A stretch of DNA of 64,000 bases from Hymenobacter piscis (GCF_018760735.1 NZ_JAHHZN010000020.1:16657-80656); one strand, 5' to 3'; counted from the stretch's first letter, positions 41,614 to 50,300 are shown. Notes: generated by a model not told the origin, from the sequence alone. Translations and numbers: made by a program.

Positions 41614-42402
41614 TTACGGGGCCGTGGGGTACCAATTGCGTAGCCGGACGTCGATTTTCCGGTTGCCGGCGTTGACGCTTTTCCGGAACGATTCCACGTC
41701 ACTGAGCCCCTTCTGGCCGCGGTAGTGATACGGGTACACGATACCCGGCCTGAAGGCCAGCACGCCCTGGGCTGCCTGCTGCACATCCATGGTGTAGGGC
41801 AGGTTCATGCACACAAACGCCACGTCAATATCGCGCAGAGCCCGCATTTCGGCCGTGTCCTCGGTGTCGCCGGAGAGGTAGACGTTCTTGTCGCCGAGCT
41901 TCAGCACGTAGCCGTTGCCCCGGCCTTTGGGGTGGCGCGAGTCGGCCGTTTCGGGCAGGTTGTACATGGGCACGGCCGTTACGCGCAGGCCCAGCGTATC
42001 GAGGCGCTGCCCGTTGCGCAGCACGCGCACCCGCCCCCGGTAGTCGGCCGGCAGCTGGTCGGCCACGGCCTGGGGTACCAGCAGCAAGGCCTGATTCAGG
42101 GGCAGCGCCGCCAGGGTGCTGGTGTCCAGGTGGTCGCCGTGAATGTCGGTGATGAGCACCACGTCGGGCGCGGCCAGCCCCTCGTAGGCCGGGGCCCCGC
42201 CGTAGGGGTCCACGTAAATGGTTTTGCCGTTCCAGGTCAGCACGACGCTGCCGTGGGTGATGGGCTGCACCGTGAGCGGGCCCTGCCGGGTGGCAAGCTG
42301 GTCGGGGGCGGCGCGCAGCGGCGTGGCGGGCGGGGCCGTCTGGGCCGAGGCCAGGAGGGGGGCAGCCGCCAGCGCGGCCGTGAGCAGGAAGGGGAATTTC
42401 AT
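41614..42402 (-). CDS. Exported MBL-fold metal-dependent hydrolase (UlaG-like)
   Basis: 262 residues from ATG 42402. Signal peptide (FLLTAALAAAPLLASAQ), then a metallo-beta-lactamase fold of the UlaG/YtnP type: THGSVVLTWNGKTIYVDPYG, the metal-binding DIHGDHLD, YLSGDTEDTAEM and YPYHYRG. The motif HGDHLD keeps the H-x-[DG]-D-H core. Secreted or periplasmic; substrate unknown. It lies with the downstream esterase in a possible two-gene operon. Confidence 0.87.
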   Translation of the reverse strand: MKFPFLLTAALAAAPLLASAQTAPPATPLRAAPDQLATRQGPLTVQPITHGSVVLTWNGKTIYVDPYGGAPAYEGLAAPDVVLITDIHGDHLDTSTLAALPLNQALLLVPQAVADQLPADYRGRVRVLRNGQRLDTLGLRVTAVPMYNLPETADSRHPKGRGNGYVLKLGDKNVYLSGDTEDTAEMRALRDIDVAFVCMNLPYTMDVQQAAQGVLAFRPGIVYPYHYRGQKGLSDVESFRKSVNAGNRKIDVRLRNWYPTAP

Positions 42403-42642
42403 GGTGTTTCGTAAAGAATGAGTTCTGACGTAAGTACCGCCCGCAGCCACCACGGCAAAACCTGCGCCCTGGCAGAGCAACCGACGGCAATGGCTCCGGC
42501 GGGCGGTCAGCGTCTTATCTCGGTAAGCGTTGCCGGAGCCCTGGGCCAGGTTGTCGGAGCAACCCCCGAAGTTGAGTTCGGGCCGCCAGGGGACCGGTAC
42601 TCCCGGCCGGTGGCCGTACCGCAGGTATGCGGCCGGAATGAG

Positions 42643-43473
42643 TTACAGCATCTCCAGCGGCGTGGGTTCCTGGGGAGGGGGAAAACCGGCGTCGAGCTCG
42701 GCCAGGTCACTGGCCGTCAGGGGCAGGTCGGCGGCCCGCCGGTTTTCCCGCACGTGTTCCACGCGGCCGGCCTTAGGAATGGCCATAACCTGGGGCTGGC
42801 GCAGCACCCAGGCCAGGGCGACCTGGGCCGGCGTGGCCCCGAGACGGGCGGCCACTTCGCGCAGCACCCGGTTGTCAAGCAGGCGGCCCTGTTCAACGGG
42901 ACTGTAGGCCATAACCGGAATGCCCTCATCAGCAAGCCAGGGCAGCAGGTCGTATTCGGGGCCGCGCCGGGTGAGGTTGTAGAGAATTTGATTGGTGGCG
43001 CAGGCCATTCCGCCCGCCGCCCGCAGTTCCCGCATGTCGGCCGCGTCGAGGTTGCTGACGCCCCAGCGGCGGATTTTGCCCGCGGCCACCAGGTTTTCCA
43101 TGGCCTCCACGGTCTCGCTCAGCGGCACGCGGCCGCGCCAGTGCAGCAGGTAGAGGTCGAGCCGGTCGGTGCCCAGGCGCCGGAGGCTGGCCTCGCAGGC
43201 CGGCGCCAGCCGGTCGCGGGAGGCATGCTGGGGGTAGGCTTTGCTTACCAGAAACACCTGCTCGCGCAGGCCCCGCAGGGCCTCGCCCACCAGCCGCTCC
43301 GATTCCCCGTCGGCGTACATTTCGGCCGTGTCAATCAGAGTCAGGCCCAGGGCCACGCCCTCGCGCAGGGCGGCTATTTCCTCGGCGCGGCGGGCAGCTT
43401 TTTCGGCCATGTTCCAGGTGCCCTGGCCCAGCACCGGCACCCGGGTGCCATCGGGAAAGCAGATTGAGTTCAT
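42643..43473 (-). CDS. Aldo/keto reductase
   Basis: 276 residues from ATG 43473. TIM-barrel NAD(P)H-dependent reductase: VPVLGQGTWNMAE, catalytic DTAEMYADGESERLVGEAL (Asp, Tyr), FLVSKAYPQH (Lys), YLLHWRG (His), then WGVSNLDAADM and the NADPH-binding end MAIPKAGRVEHVRENRRAAD. All four catalytic residues are present. Acts on aldehydes or ketones of unknown identity; with the PaoABC-like enzyme it adds to the aldehyde-related genes of this molecule. Confidence 0.92.
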   Translation of the reverse strand: MNSICFPDGTRVPVLGQGTWNMAEKAARRAEEIAALREGVALGLTLIDTAEMYADGESERLVGEALRGLREQVFLVSKAYPQHASRDRLAPACEASLRRLGTDRLDLYLLHWRGRVPLSETVEAMENLVAAGKIRRWGVSNLDAADMRELRAAGGMACATNQILYNLTRRGPEYDLLPWLADEGIPVMAYSPVEQGRLLDNRVLREVAARLGATPAQVALAWVLRQPQVMAIPKAGRVEHVRENRRAADLPLTASDLAELDAGFPPPQEPTPLEML

Positions 43474-43602
43474 GCTTTCTGCCAACGTAAGGGGCGGGGC
43501 GGCGGTTGCTGGCGCGGCGTATTGCCTGCCGGCCCCGGCCCCGCCGGCCCGACTTCGCCGGGCGGAGTTTAGCAGTCTGACGGGCGCTCCGGTCCTATCA
43601 CT

Positions 43603-43778
43603 GGAGAGCATCAGGAAGTGTGGGGCAAGCAAGTTTAGCGGATGCCGACATGGCTTGTGCTGGTAGTAGCCGTGGGGCAGTTAGGTAAGCCGCCATTGAT
43701 TAGGCTTCTAATGGTGACGGCAGAAGTATCGCAGGCTAGAACGCAGCTTGGCTGCCCCACAATTTTTTGATGCTATCC
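43603..43778. mobile_element. Miniature element A with ISKra4-like ends
   Basis: GGAGAGCATCAGGAAGTG plus TGGGGCA at 43603-43627 and its complement (TGCCCCACAATTTTTTGATGCTATCC) at 43753-43778 bound 176 bp without coding sequence. Same ends as the elements at 47428, 47693, 50713 and the transposase relic ending 53505. 43779-43992 holds nothing recognisable. Confidence 0.85.
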
Positions 43779-43992
43779 TTCTACGGGCTGGTGAAGGAAC
43801 TCGACCCCAGCTGGAGCAGGAGGCGCAGCGCCAGGTGGCCCAGCAGCGCGTGCGCCAGGCCGGGCAGCAGCATAGCCACGGCGGTGGGATAGGTATGTAA
43901 AACGTGGCTATCAGTCCTTATCCGACAGGGCACAGGGGGCACTTAAGTTTCTTACCTTGGCCCCTCAGGCTCCTCTACCAAGCCGCGTCGCT

Positions 43993-44160
43993 ATGCCAAA
44001 CAAGGTTTTTATTCTGGCCTCACTGCTGTTCACTGGTTGTGGGCCGGATCGGGTAACGGAGTATTCTCGTCGCGGAACTGTCGTCACGCGCGTCGACAAT
44101 GGAGCCACCAGTCAGTTTTTTTACGGAACGTTCGCACTGTCTTGTCCTGAAATAAGTTGA
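43993..44160 (+). pseudogene. Lipoprotein gene cut by the IS3-type element
   Basis: Starts MPNKVFILASLLFTGCGPD, a clear lipoprotein signal with lipobox LFTGC, and runs about 48 residues (RVTEYSRRGTVVTRVDNGATSQFFYGTF) before entering the left end of the IS at 44138. The rest of the gene is not found on the other side of the IS, whose right flank is a miniature element instead, so the 3' part was lost by recombination. Confidence 0.7.
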
Positions 44161-44216
44161 CCGTTGTCCGATCCTGGAAATAAGTTGTCAGTTTTTCGGT
44201 GAGAGATGATGGCGTG

Positions 44217-45153
44217 TCAGTAGTCCTGAAGAGAGGTTGTCACGGTTGCTAAATGCGGCTCCTTATAGTCCTCTTCGGCGGTGGCCGCTTTACGGGGCGA
44301 GTATACTTTCGGCTTCCATAGTTTTTGTAATGGCTCCGTACTGGCGTGGGCCGCAGCCGGTGTTAAATACCCGCAACTCATATGAGGCCGCAGGTGGTTG
44401 TAGCCCACGGATACTCGCTTCGACTGCCCGTTGCGCTTCCTCAAACGTATGGAAGACCTGGTTCAAGCGGAAGTCAATTTTGAGGATACCGTTGACGCGC
44501 TCGGCAATGGCATTCTCGTACGGATCGCCGTTTTCCGTCATGCTAATGGCAATGCCAGCCTGTCGCAGCTTTCGTACATATTGGAAACTACAGTACTGGC
44601 TTCCCCGGTCCGAGTGGTGGATAAGCTCCTGGCTATTTTCACGCTGGCTTAAGGCCATGTCCAATGCCTTGACCGCCCCTTCAGCCGTCAGTAGAGGGTG
44701 CAGACAATAGCCCATGATCATCTTGGAATAAGCATCCGTGATCAAGGATAAATAGCCAAAGCCTAGCCCAACACACAAGTAGGTGATATCGCTTACCCAC
44801 ACCTGATGGGGAGCCGTAATGAGCTTGTCGCGCAACAAGTTAGGGTATTTTCGCAGGCTGTGCAGCGAATTTTTCGTTTTGGGAACTGGACGCGCCCGAC
44901 GCAGCAACAGGCTATGCTCGTGCAAGAGCTGATGCAGTTTGTCCCGCCCCATTTTAATGCCGCTCTCCGCCAATGGTTCTTGCAGCAACAAGTGCAGCTT
45001 GCGCGTGCCCAGGCCCGGGATTTCGCGCCGGAGTGCCAGCACCAAGTCCAGCACCAGCAGCGACTGGCTACGAGCCCGCTGCACATGCTTCTCTTTGCGG
45101 TAAAAGGCTTGCCGGCTTACACCAAACAGTCGGCACAGGGACCCGACGCTCAC
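44217..45153 (-). pseudogene. IS3 transposase OrfB, frameshifted near its end
   Basis: Integrase-type transposase with HTH_21-like start and DDE core: HQVWVSDITYLCVG (D), GYLSLITDAYSKMI (D), HHSDRGSQYCS, NAIAERVNGILK (E). Near 44400 the frame breaks: the first frame ends EASIRGLQPPAASYEL, while YNHLRPHMSCGYLTPAAAH continues in another frame to the stop at 44217. One extra G in a GGG run explains it. The element is therefore probably unable to transpose unaided, unless this is a sequencing error. Confidence 0.85.
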
Positions 45154-45173
45154 CTGTGCTATTTCATTGCTTC

Positions 45174-45557
45174 TCAGCTTTGAGACCGTTTGGTGCCAGA
45201 CTTTTTTCGGATCGGGATCTGGAGTTCTTGTTCAGCTACCTCGATCATCGTATTCAGTACCAGGATGAGCAGATTGGCATCCTGGAGCAAATGCGTCAAC
45301 TCCTGATTGCGCTGTTGCAACGCTTGAACGTCCTGTTTTTGAGTGCGTGTCATCGTAGGGGCAACGAACAAGCCTGTCTGGATCTTGCGTTGATACTGAT
45401 TCACCCAGTTGCGTAGCGTGTAGCCGTTATGGATGTCCAGGTCCGCCATGACGTGGCGGGGATCCTCTCCACCAAGGAGAATGCGGAACGCTGCCGTTTC
45501 TTTCAATTGCTCACTGTACTGGAACCGGTGGAGCAGGTCGCGAATGTGGTCTTGCAT
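45174..45557 (-). CDS. IS3 transposase OrfA
   Basis: 127 residues from ATG 45557. Helix-turn-helix part (KETAAFRILLGGEDPRHVMADLDIHNGYTLRNWVNQY) then a leucine-zipper-like coiled coil (DVQALQQRNQELTHLLQDANLLILVLNTMIEVAEQELQI). It binds the IS ends and pairs with OrfB, whose frame begins just after it. Intact. Confidence 0.85.
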   Translation of the reverse strand: MQDHIRDLLHRFQYSEQLKETAAFRILLGGEDPRHVMADLDIHNGYTLRNWVNQYQRKIQTGLFVAPTMTRTQKQDVQALQQRNQELTHLLQDANLLILVLNTMIEVAEQELQIPIRKKSGTKRSQS

Positions 45558-45606
45558 GGGACAGTTTTTGAGATGAAAAACTGTCAACCTGTTTCCGGAC
45601 AAGACA

Positions 45607-45664
45607 TCTCGAGTCAACCTAGCAGGCGCTTTACACAACTGTCCCACACTTTTTGATGCTCTCC
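45607..45664. mobile_element. Right half of a miniature element (cut by the IS3)
   Basis: TCTCGAGTCAACCTAGCAGG continuing to TGTCCCACACTTTTTGATGC and TCTCC is nearly identical to the right part of the element at 47693-47847. It directly abuts the IS3 right end. Confidence 0.85.
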
Positions 45665-45712
45665 TACTTCTGCAACAGCTATCGGAGCCTGCTGGCTTCG
45701 GCGTGGATAGGA

Positions 45713-47164
45713 TTACGCCCAATACGGCAGATACTTGGCCTGTCGTCGCGACTTGTTGCTGGGGTCGGCGGGCTTGATATGCCCGGCCTCAATCGTGTTT
45801 TTAATAATGATGGAGGCCGTTGGGTAGTTTGCTTCGGCGATGCCGAGCCGCTCACGCAGCGACTCGTTGGTCATCATGCTGCCCGACTCAAACTTGAGGC
45901 AGGCGTGTTGAAAACATGCCCGCACCTTATCGGCCTTGTCCATCTGCCCAAACTCGCGGGGGCTGAACAGCACCACCCGCGTCCAGTCTTCCCCAGTATC
46001 GAAGCGGGGTGGGGGCAGCTGGTTGAGCTCGCACGCCTCAATGACTTTGTCGATGCCGCTGCCCCGCACGTCGCCAATGCTAAGGCGGCGCATCATGCCG
46101 GCCAGGGCCTCGTTGCGGCTGCGCGGAGGATGATCAATAAAGCGGCGCGGGTCGATGAGTGGGGCCCCGGGATTCGTGATTTCAATGCGGTTGTCAAACA
46201 CCTCCACCTTGGGGCCGCCGCTAATGCGAAAATCCTGGTGAATGAGGGCATTGGCAATCAGCTCGCTGAGTGCCGTTTCCGGGTACAAGGGCGGCGTCGT
46301 TTCGCGGAGCACCTTGCGCACTTCCTCGTTGCCTGGCAGTTGGTTGCTGATAGTGTGCACCAGGTTCTTAAATTCCAGCGCGTAGCCCCGGGGCGTGGGC
46401 GTTTCCCGCGAGTTACGCGCCCGGTTCGGCCCAGCATAGAAAATCAGCCGCACCACCTTGCTCGCCAGCCGATCAAAGTCGTTGAGGTCGTGCGCGAACA
46501 GCAGCGCCCCGAGGTTGGTGATGTCGTAGCCGCCGGCTTGCGGCCGAATCAGTTTCTCCTGCACCAGCTTATCGAGCAGCCCATCGCGGGTGGCGGGCAC
46601 GGCCACCTGCAACATGCGAAAGGCCACGGAGTAGTCCAGCAACCGAAATACCTCCTCGGCGGATTGCCCCGGCAAGGCAATTTCCTGCTCGAATCGGTTG
46701 TCGAGGGCCTGCCGGCGGATGCGCTCGGCCTTGTCCGGGTTGAGGGCGGTCAGCTCCTGCCCGTCGCGCCCGTAGTCGTGGCCTTCCCAGGTCGTTGGGT
46801 TGCCCGGCAGGGCCGGGGGAATCTCGAAGAGCAACACCCGCTGGCTGCCCATCGCCACCTCGTGAATCTCGCGGAAGGTGATGCCATTACTGGTTTTCTT
46901 GGCGATTTCGCCCTTCAGGCTATCCAAATCGGGTCGGCGCGGACGAAACTGCGTGCCAACGACCTGCTTCTTGTCGTCGACGCCGAACACCAACCAAGCC
47001 GCGTCCATGCCCCGTAGGTTAGCCTCGTTGCTGAGGGCGCTGAAGTATTTGCCCAGCTTGGCAAAATCGTAGGTGTTCTTCGCCTCTTTGAATTCCACGA
47101 CCTCTGTTTCGGCGGGTAGTTTTAGCAGTTGGGTCAGCAGGTCAGCGGGGTCGACAACAGGCAT
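45713..47164 (-). CDS. AlbA_2-domain ATP-binding transcriptional regulator
   Basis: 483 residues from ATG 47164. N-terminal AlbA_2 (Schlafen-like) domain: PAETEVVEFKEAKNTYDFAKLGKYFSALSNEANLRG, WLVFGVDDK. Then an HATPase_c_4-type domain (ETALSELIANALIHQDF; VFDNRIEITNPG; RNEALAGMMRRL; GSGIDKVIEACEL), and a C-terminal winged helix (ESLRERLGIAEANYPTASIIIKNTIEAGHIKP). Such proteins are common on mobile elements and act as regulators or in phage-related stress. Complete and intact between two miniature elements. A truncated second AlbA_2 gene is at 52655. Confidence 0.85.
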   Translation of the reverse strand: MPVVDPADLLTQLLKLPAETEVVEFKEAKNTYDFAKLGKYFSALSNEANLRGMDAAWLVFGVDDKKQVVGTQFRPRRPDLDSLKGEIAKKTSNGITFREIHEVAMGSQRVLLFEIPPALPGNPTTWEGHDYGRDGQELTALNPDKAERIRRQALDNRFEQEIALPGQSAEEVFRLLDYSVAFRMLQVAVPATRDGLLDKLVQEKLIRPQAGGYDITNLGALLFAHDLNDFDRLASKVVRLIFYAGPNRARNSRETPTPRGYALEFKNLVHTISNQLPGNEEVRKVLRETTPPLYPETALSELIANALIHQDFRISGGPKVEVFDNRIEITNPGAPLIDPRRFIDHPPRSRNEALAGMMRRLSIGDVRGSGIDKVIEACELNQLPPPRFDTGEDWTRVVLFSPREFGQMDKADKVRACFQHACLKFESGSMMTNESLRERLGIAEANYPTASIIIKNTIEAGHIKPADPSNKSRRQAKYLPYWA

Positions 47165-47218
47165 ACGCGGCAAGGAAGAGAGCGGAAATTTCCAGCAAAG
47201 TACGGGTTTCAGGCTTCA

Positions 47219-47316
47219 TCATTACATAAGCACTACATGAAAAAAGCCGTTTCCAGGCCGTGAGGCGACTGGGTTGCTGGCAAAGGCCCCAAATCATTAC
47301 ATGGGCACTACATGAA
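47219..47316. promoter_or_regulatory. Duplicated operator-like motif upstream of the AlbA_2 gene
   Basis: TCATTACATAAGCACTACATGAA (split here as TCATTACA-N6-CACTACATGAA) at 47219-47241 and its near copy with GGG at 47294-47316 are direct repeats 75 bp apart, with 20 of 23 positions alike. TCAT and ATGA arms make each weakly palindromic. They lie 55-152 bp before the AlbA_2 start, so autoregulation is possible. Confidence 0.45.
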
Positions 47317-47427
47317 TAATAGGACGCACAGACTCTGACCGTCTGGCAGAAAAAACGAAGCTGCCGGAAGCCCCGACGCATCTACCTATTGGCTCGGCCT
47401 CGTTACGGCAGCAAAGGAGAAAAAATT

Positions 47428-47528
47428 GGAGAGAATCAAAAAGGGTGGGCTATTCGACCTCCAGCCACTGTAAGCTCACCTACAGCCGGCTGCGAAATCT
47501 GACCGCCTCATACTTTTTGATGCTCTCC
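47428..47528. mobile_element. Miniature element F (degenerate)
   Basis: GGAGAGAATCAAAAAGGG and TGGGCTA at the left (47428-47452) and CATACTTTTTGATGCTCTCC at the right (ending 47528) are degenerate versions of the family's ends; 101 bp, no gene. 47529-47692 holds nothing recognisable. Confidence 0.7.
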
Positions 47529-47692
47529 TTGATACGTGAGATGAGCAAAAGCTATAAGCCAGCTTAGCCAAGGCCTGCTTTTCTTAAAAACTACCTCACT
47601 GGCGTCTAAACGCACGTTTTATAGGATGGACAGCCAGCTCAGGATTCCTTGGCGTTGTTTTCCGTTCTTACTATTGTGCGACCTCCCATGGA

Positions 47693-47847
47693 GGAGAGCA
47701 TCAAAAAGTGTGGGGCAGCTGGACAGTATGCAAGGCACGAAAGAGAGGAACAGTTGATGGGGCCAGCGCTTTCGTTAACTATTGCGGCTTCTCGAGTCAA
47801 CCTAGCAGGCGCTTTGCACAACTGTCCCACACTTTTTGATGCTCTCC
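47693..47847. mobile_element. Miniature element B
   Basis: 155 bp between GGAGAGCATCAAAAAGTG (47693) and TTTTTGATGCTCTCC (ending 47847), the best preserved copy. Its right half equals the fragment at 45607-45664. It lies at the broken start of an IS1-like transposase gene and 7 bp from the next IS. Confidence 0.88.
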
Positions 47848-47894
47848 ACCTTTATGTAGGCTTCCCCATAAAGTAGGCCAGTGAAAAGTAGAGG

Positions 47895-48740
47895 TCAGGC
47901 GGCTTGACGAAACTCAGTTGGGGTCATAAAGTGCAGCGCCTGGTGGGGGCGCAGGTGGTTGTAATCGTATTGCCACAAGCGGCAGTGCTCGCGCACTTGT
48001 TGCAAGGTAGCGAAGAGGTAGCCGTTGAGCAGTTCGCGGCGAAATGAGCCGTTGAAGCGTTCCACGTAGGCGTTTTGGGTGGGGCTGGCGGGCTGAATCC
48101 AGTGTAGCACGATGCCTTGGGGGCCACACCAGTCCTGCAACGCCTGGCTGATAAATTCCGGCCCGTTGTCGACGCGCAGCCGTTCGGGCGGGCCGTGGCG
48201 CTCCACAAGGGTTTGTAACAGGCGCACGACGCGGGCGGCCGGTAGCGAGAAGTCGACCTCGATGCCGAGTACTTCCCGATTCCAGTCCTCCACCACGTTG
48301 AGCGTGCGAAAGCGCCGCCCATCGGTCAGCGCGTCGCTCATGAAGTCCATCGACCAGCACTGGTTGGGGGCCTCGGGCACAGCCAGCGGCTGACGGACGC
48401 GCTCGGGTAAGCGGCGTTTCTTGCGCCGCTTGCTCAGTTGCAGCCGCTGAGCCTGATAGAGCCGCCACACCCGCTTGTGGTTGGCCAACAGGCCGTCTTT
48501 GCGCAAGCGGTGGTAGTATTTCCAAAAGCCCCAGCCTGCGTGGCGTTTGACCAAGGCTAGCAGCGCATCGACAAGCACCGCGTCGGCCGCCTGCCGTTCG
48601 GGCTGGTTGCCCCGGCCGGGCGGCGTGGCGTAGCTGGCGCGCGCCAGCCCCACCAGGGCGCAGGCCTGACGTCGGCTCAGCCCCTGCGCCACGGCGTGCT
48701 GGGCCACGGCCCGCCGCTCGGCCGGGGCGACTACTTTTTT
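47895..48740 (-). CDS. IS407-like transposase OrfB (reached by -1 frameshift)
   Basis: DDE integrase: RRQACALVGLARASYATPP, then WSMDFMSDALTDGRRFRTLNVVEDWNRE (first and second Asp), RVDNGPEFISQALQ, PTQNAYVERFNGSFRRELLN (Glu) and the usual end YNHLRPHQALHFMTP. Its frame is -1 relative to OrfA and continues from an A6G run (complement of 48734-48740), a standard slippery site giving an OrfAB fusion. The frame is open further upstream of 48740, but that part overlaps orfA and is not natural protein. All catalytic residues present. Confidence 0.9.
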   Translation of the reverse strand, partial: KKVVAPAERRAVAQHAVAQGLSRRQACALVGLARASYATPPGRGNQPERQAADAVLVDALLALVKRHAGWGFWKYYHRLRKDGLLANHKRVWRLYQAQRLQLSKRRKKRRLPERVRQPLAVPEAPNQCWSMDFMSDALTDGRRFRTLNVVEDWNREVLGIEVDFSLPAARVVRLLQTLVERHGPPERLRVDNGPEFISQALQDWCGPQGIVLHWIQPASPTQNAYVERFNGSFRRELLNGYLFATLQQVREHCRLWQYDYNHLRPHQALHFMTPTEFRQAA

Positions 48741-48994
48741 CGCAGCACCTCCTTGACCACTTGGTTTTCCAGGCTCAAATCGGCCACCAACTGTTTGAGC
48801 CGGCGATTTTCTTCTTCCAGATGCTTGAGCCGTTGCAGCTCGGTCAGCTCCAGGCCGCCGTACTTGCTTTTCCACTGGTAAAACGTGGGCTCACTAATGC
48901 TGTGCTCGCGGCAGATCTGGACCACCGTTTGGCCCTGGCCTTGCTGGCGTAGGATGCCGATGATTTGGGCTTCACTAAAGCGACTCTTTTTCAT
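48731..48994 (-). CDS. IS407-like transposase OrfA
   Basis: 87 residues: helix-turn-helix (FSEAQIIGILRQQGQGQTVVQICREHSISEPTFYQWKSKYGG) and a short leucine zipper (RLKHLEEENRRLKQLVADLSLENQVVKEVL). Ends at the TAG in 48731-48733, immediately after the slippery run used to enter OrfB. Confidence 0.9.
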   Translation of the reverse strand: MKKSRFSEAQIIGILRQQGQGQTVVQICREHSISEPTFYQWKSKYGGLELTELQRLKHLEEENRRLKQLVADLSLENQVVKEVLRKK

Positions 48995-49070
48995 GGGTAG
49001 CAGGAAAAGGATGGGAAAAGATACCCCCTTCCTCTACTTTTCACTGGCCTACTTCATGGGGAAGCGTACA

Positions 49071-49141
49071 TTTAGGCTGCCGTTCTTGCGCAGTGCAGCA
49101 CTACCGCACTTCTTGCAGGTGAGAGTGATTTGAAGCATCAT
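49071..49141 (-). pseudogene. N-terminal fragment of an IS1-like transposase
   Basis: About 23 residues (MMLQITLTCKKCGSAALRKN) with a CxxC zinc-finger start like InsA of IS1-type elements. Removing the IS407-like element would join it to the right end of miniature element B, so that element had already destroyed the gene before the later insertion. Confidence 0.5.
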
Positions 49142-49284
49142 TCAAGATATGAATCTCCTGCTATTTTGCCACTGCCATAACATTTTCACTAGATTCCTCT
49201 CTTTACCAAAAACTCATTATTATAATCATCTAATTGCGACCAGTAATTATTTATAAATAAAAAATACAATATTGTATATAATTT

Positions 49285-49758
49285 TTGTTTTTCAATGTCG
49301 TTGTGGGCGAGCCTGTTTCTATTACAAATACAGTGACTGTAACTAAAACAAATGTTACGATAGAAGGTAAGATGGGTGGATCTGTTGGAGGATTCACCAC
49401 AACTGATAGAACTATTAGTCCTAGTAGTTATGGGCTTTCTGAATTTTCTAAGGAAGCTATTGCTTATAGAGGGAGTAAAGAAGGTCAAGGGCTATCCATT
49501 ACCATGAGAGATGAAAATGCTTCTGCGAAGGCGGGAGCAGCTCGACTTGCTAATGTGGTAAGTTACGGTGGAACAGCATCAGGTTTAGCAGTCACTGCTG
49601 CTGGTAGTTTAAGCTTATTACGGGCTTCGACTCCTATAGGAATTGGTATAACTGCATTATCTACGTTCCTTGGTGCTTCAATTTCACGTGGTTTAGAAAC
49701 CTTGCCTAAAAGTAATGAGCCTTGTAACAGCTGCACTAAACAATATACCCGTCCATGA
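49285..49758 (+). CDS. Orphan Gly/Ala-rich protein in AT-rich DNA, possible toxin fragment
   Basis: 157 residues if read from TTG 49285; no better start is seen, so it may be the surviving 3' part of a longer gene. N-terminal half is Thr/Val/Gly-rich (VSITNTVTVTKTNVTIEGKMGGSVGG). The C-terminal half has two hydrophobic stretches (LAVTAAGSLSLLRASTPIGIGITALSTFLGASI) and ends NEPCNSCTKQYTRP. Base composition is far more AT-rich than the window. Its TGA overlaps the next gene's ATG (ATGA), a tight pair. The arrangement recalls the tail of a polymorphic toxin followed by its immunity gene, but no catalytic motif is recognised; this is inference only. Confidence 0.5.
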   Translation: MFFNVVVGEPVSITNTVTVTKTNVTIEGKMGGSVGGFTTTDRTISPSSYGLSEFSKEAIAYRGSKEGQGLSITMRDENASAKAGAARLANVVSYGGTASGLAVTAAGSLSLLRASTPIGIGITALSTFLGASISRGLETLPKSNEPCNSCTKQYTRP

Positions 49759-50153
49759 AAATATCTTTCTACCGGTCTCGCAAAGTCGTGGTTTCTAAGG
49801 CAATACCTTTATTGGCTGTGAATGTTGGATTAACCCTTCCAGGAATGTTAGCATCTGACTATTATGTAAAAATAGTGTTAACTATTGATTTTGTTTTTCT
49901 GTCGATATTTCTATACAAGTTGTTAAAAATAAAAATATTAGATATAATAGACGGCGATATAATTATATATTCGTTGTTTAATAAAAGAAAAATTAAAGCT
50001 AACGAGGTGAGAGAAATCTTAATTACACAGAGGTTTTTCTCAAAAATTATATTATTTAGCGGAGAAACATTTTTCTTGCCTCTATTCGACCTCTCTGATA
50101 TAGAGTTTGAGAAAGTTAAAATAGCCTTGTCTAATTTCTCACGCGGTGTTTAG
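49755..50153 (+). CDS. Orphan membrane protein coupled to the upstream gene
   Basis: 132 residues; start ATG overlaps the previous stop by 4 bp. Two adjacent membrane helices (AIPLLAVNVGLTLPGMLASDYYV and KIVLTIDFVFLSIFLYKLL) followed by a soluble beta-rich domain (about 60-125: DIIDGDIIIYSLFNKRKIKANEVREILITQRFFSKIILFSG), resembling small bacterial PH-like domains after a membrane hairpin. AT-rich like its partner and unlike the rest of the window, so recently acquired. Could be an immunity-type protein for the product of the upstream gene; unproven. Confidence 0.6.
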   Translation: MKISFYRSRKVVVSKAIPLLAVNVGLTLPGMLASDYYVKIVLTIDFVFLSIFLYKLLKIKILDIIDGDIIIYSLFNKRKIKANEVREILITQRFFSKIILFSGETFFLPLFDLSDIEFEKVKIALSNFSRGV

Positions 50154-50300
50154 TTCGATACGGACAAATTTCAAATGCGAAATAGATCAGGAAACAATAT
50201 GTTAAAATAATTGCTGATGTGTCTTTTCCTAAAATGGGCGGTGTTATAGCGGTTTCGTAAACAGTTCGGTTGTTTCGTCTGACGTCTCGTACGGGTTTGT

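Larger units (their letters stand above)
44138..45606 (-). mobile_element. IS3-family insertion sequence
   Basis: Ends TGTCTTGTCC (44138-44147) and GGACAAGACA (45597-45606) are exact inverted 10-mers; similarity continues inward (GAAATAAGTTGACCGTT against the complement of AACTGTCAACCTGTTTC). A subterminal copy of the end occurs at 44172. Two transposase frames on the reverse strand. No target duplication: left flank is a lipoprotein gene, right flank is half of a miniature element. Confidence 0.88.
47855..49070 (-). mobile_element. Complete IS3-family element (IS407-like), 4-bp target duplication
   Basis: 1216 bp. Ends TGTAGGCTTCCCCATAAAGT (47855) and ACTTCATGGGGAAGCGTACA (ending 49070) are inverted repeats with few mismatches, extending to about 40 bp. 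TTTA flanks both sides (47851-47854 and 49071-49074), the 4-bp duplication typical of the IS407 group. Both transposase frames look intact, so it may be active. Confidence 0.93.

Noticed and set aside
47855..49070. Possible CRISPR-like or direct-repeat array in the IS-rich region
   Set aside because: Repeats there are terminal inverted repeats of ISs and miniature elements; no regular spacer-repeat pattern.
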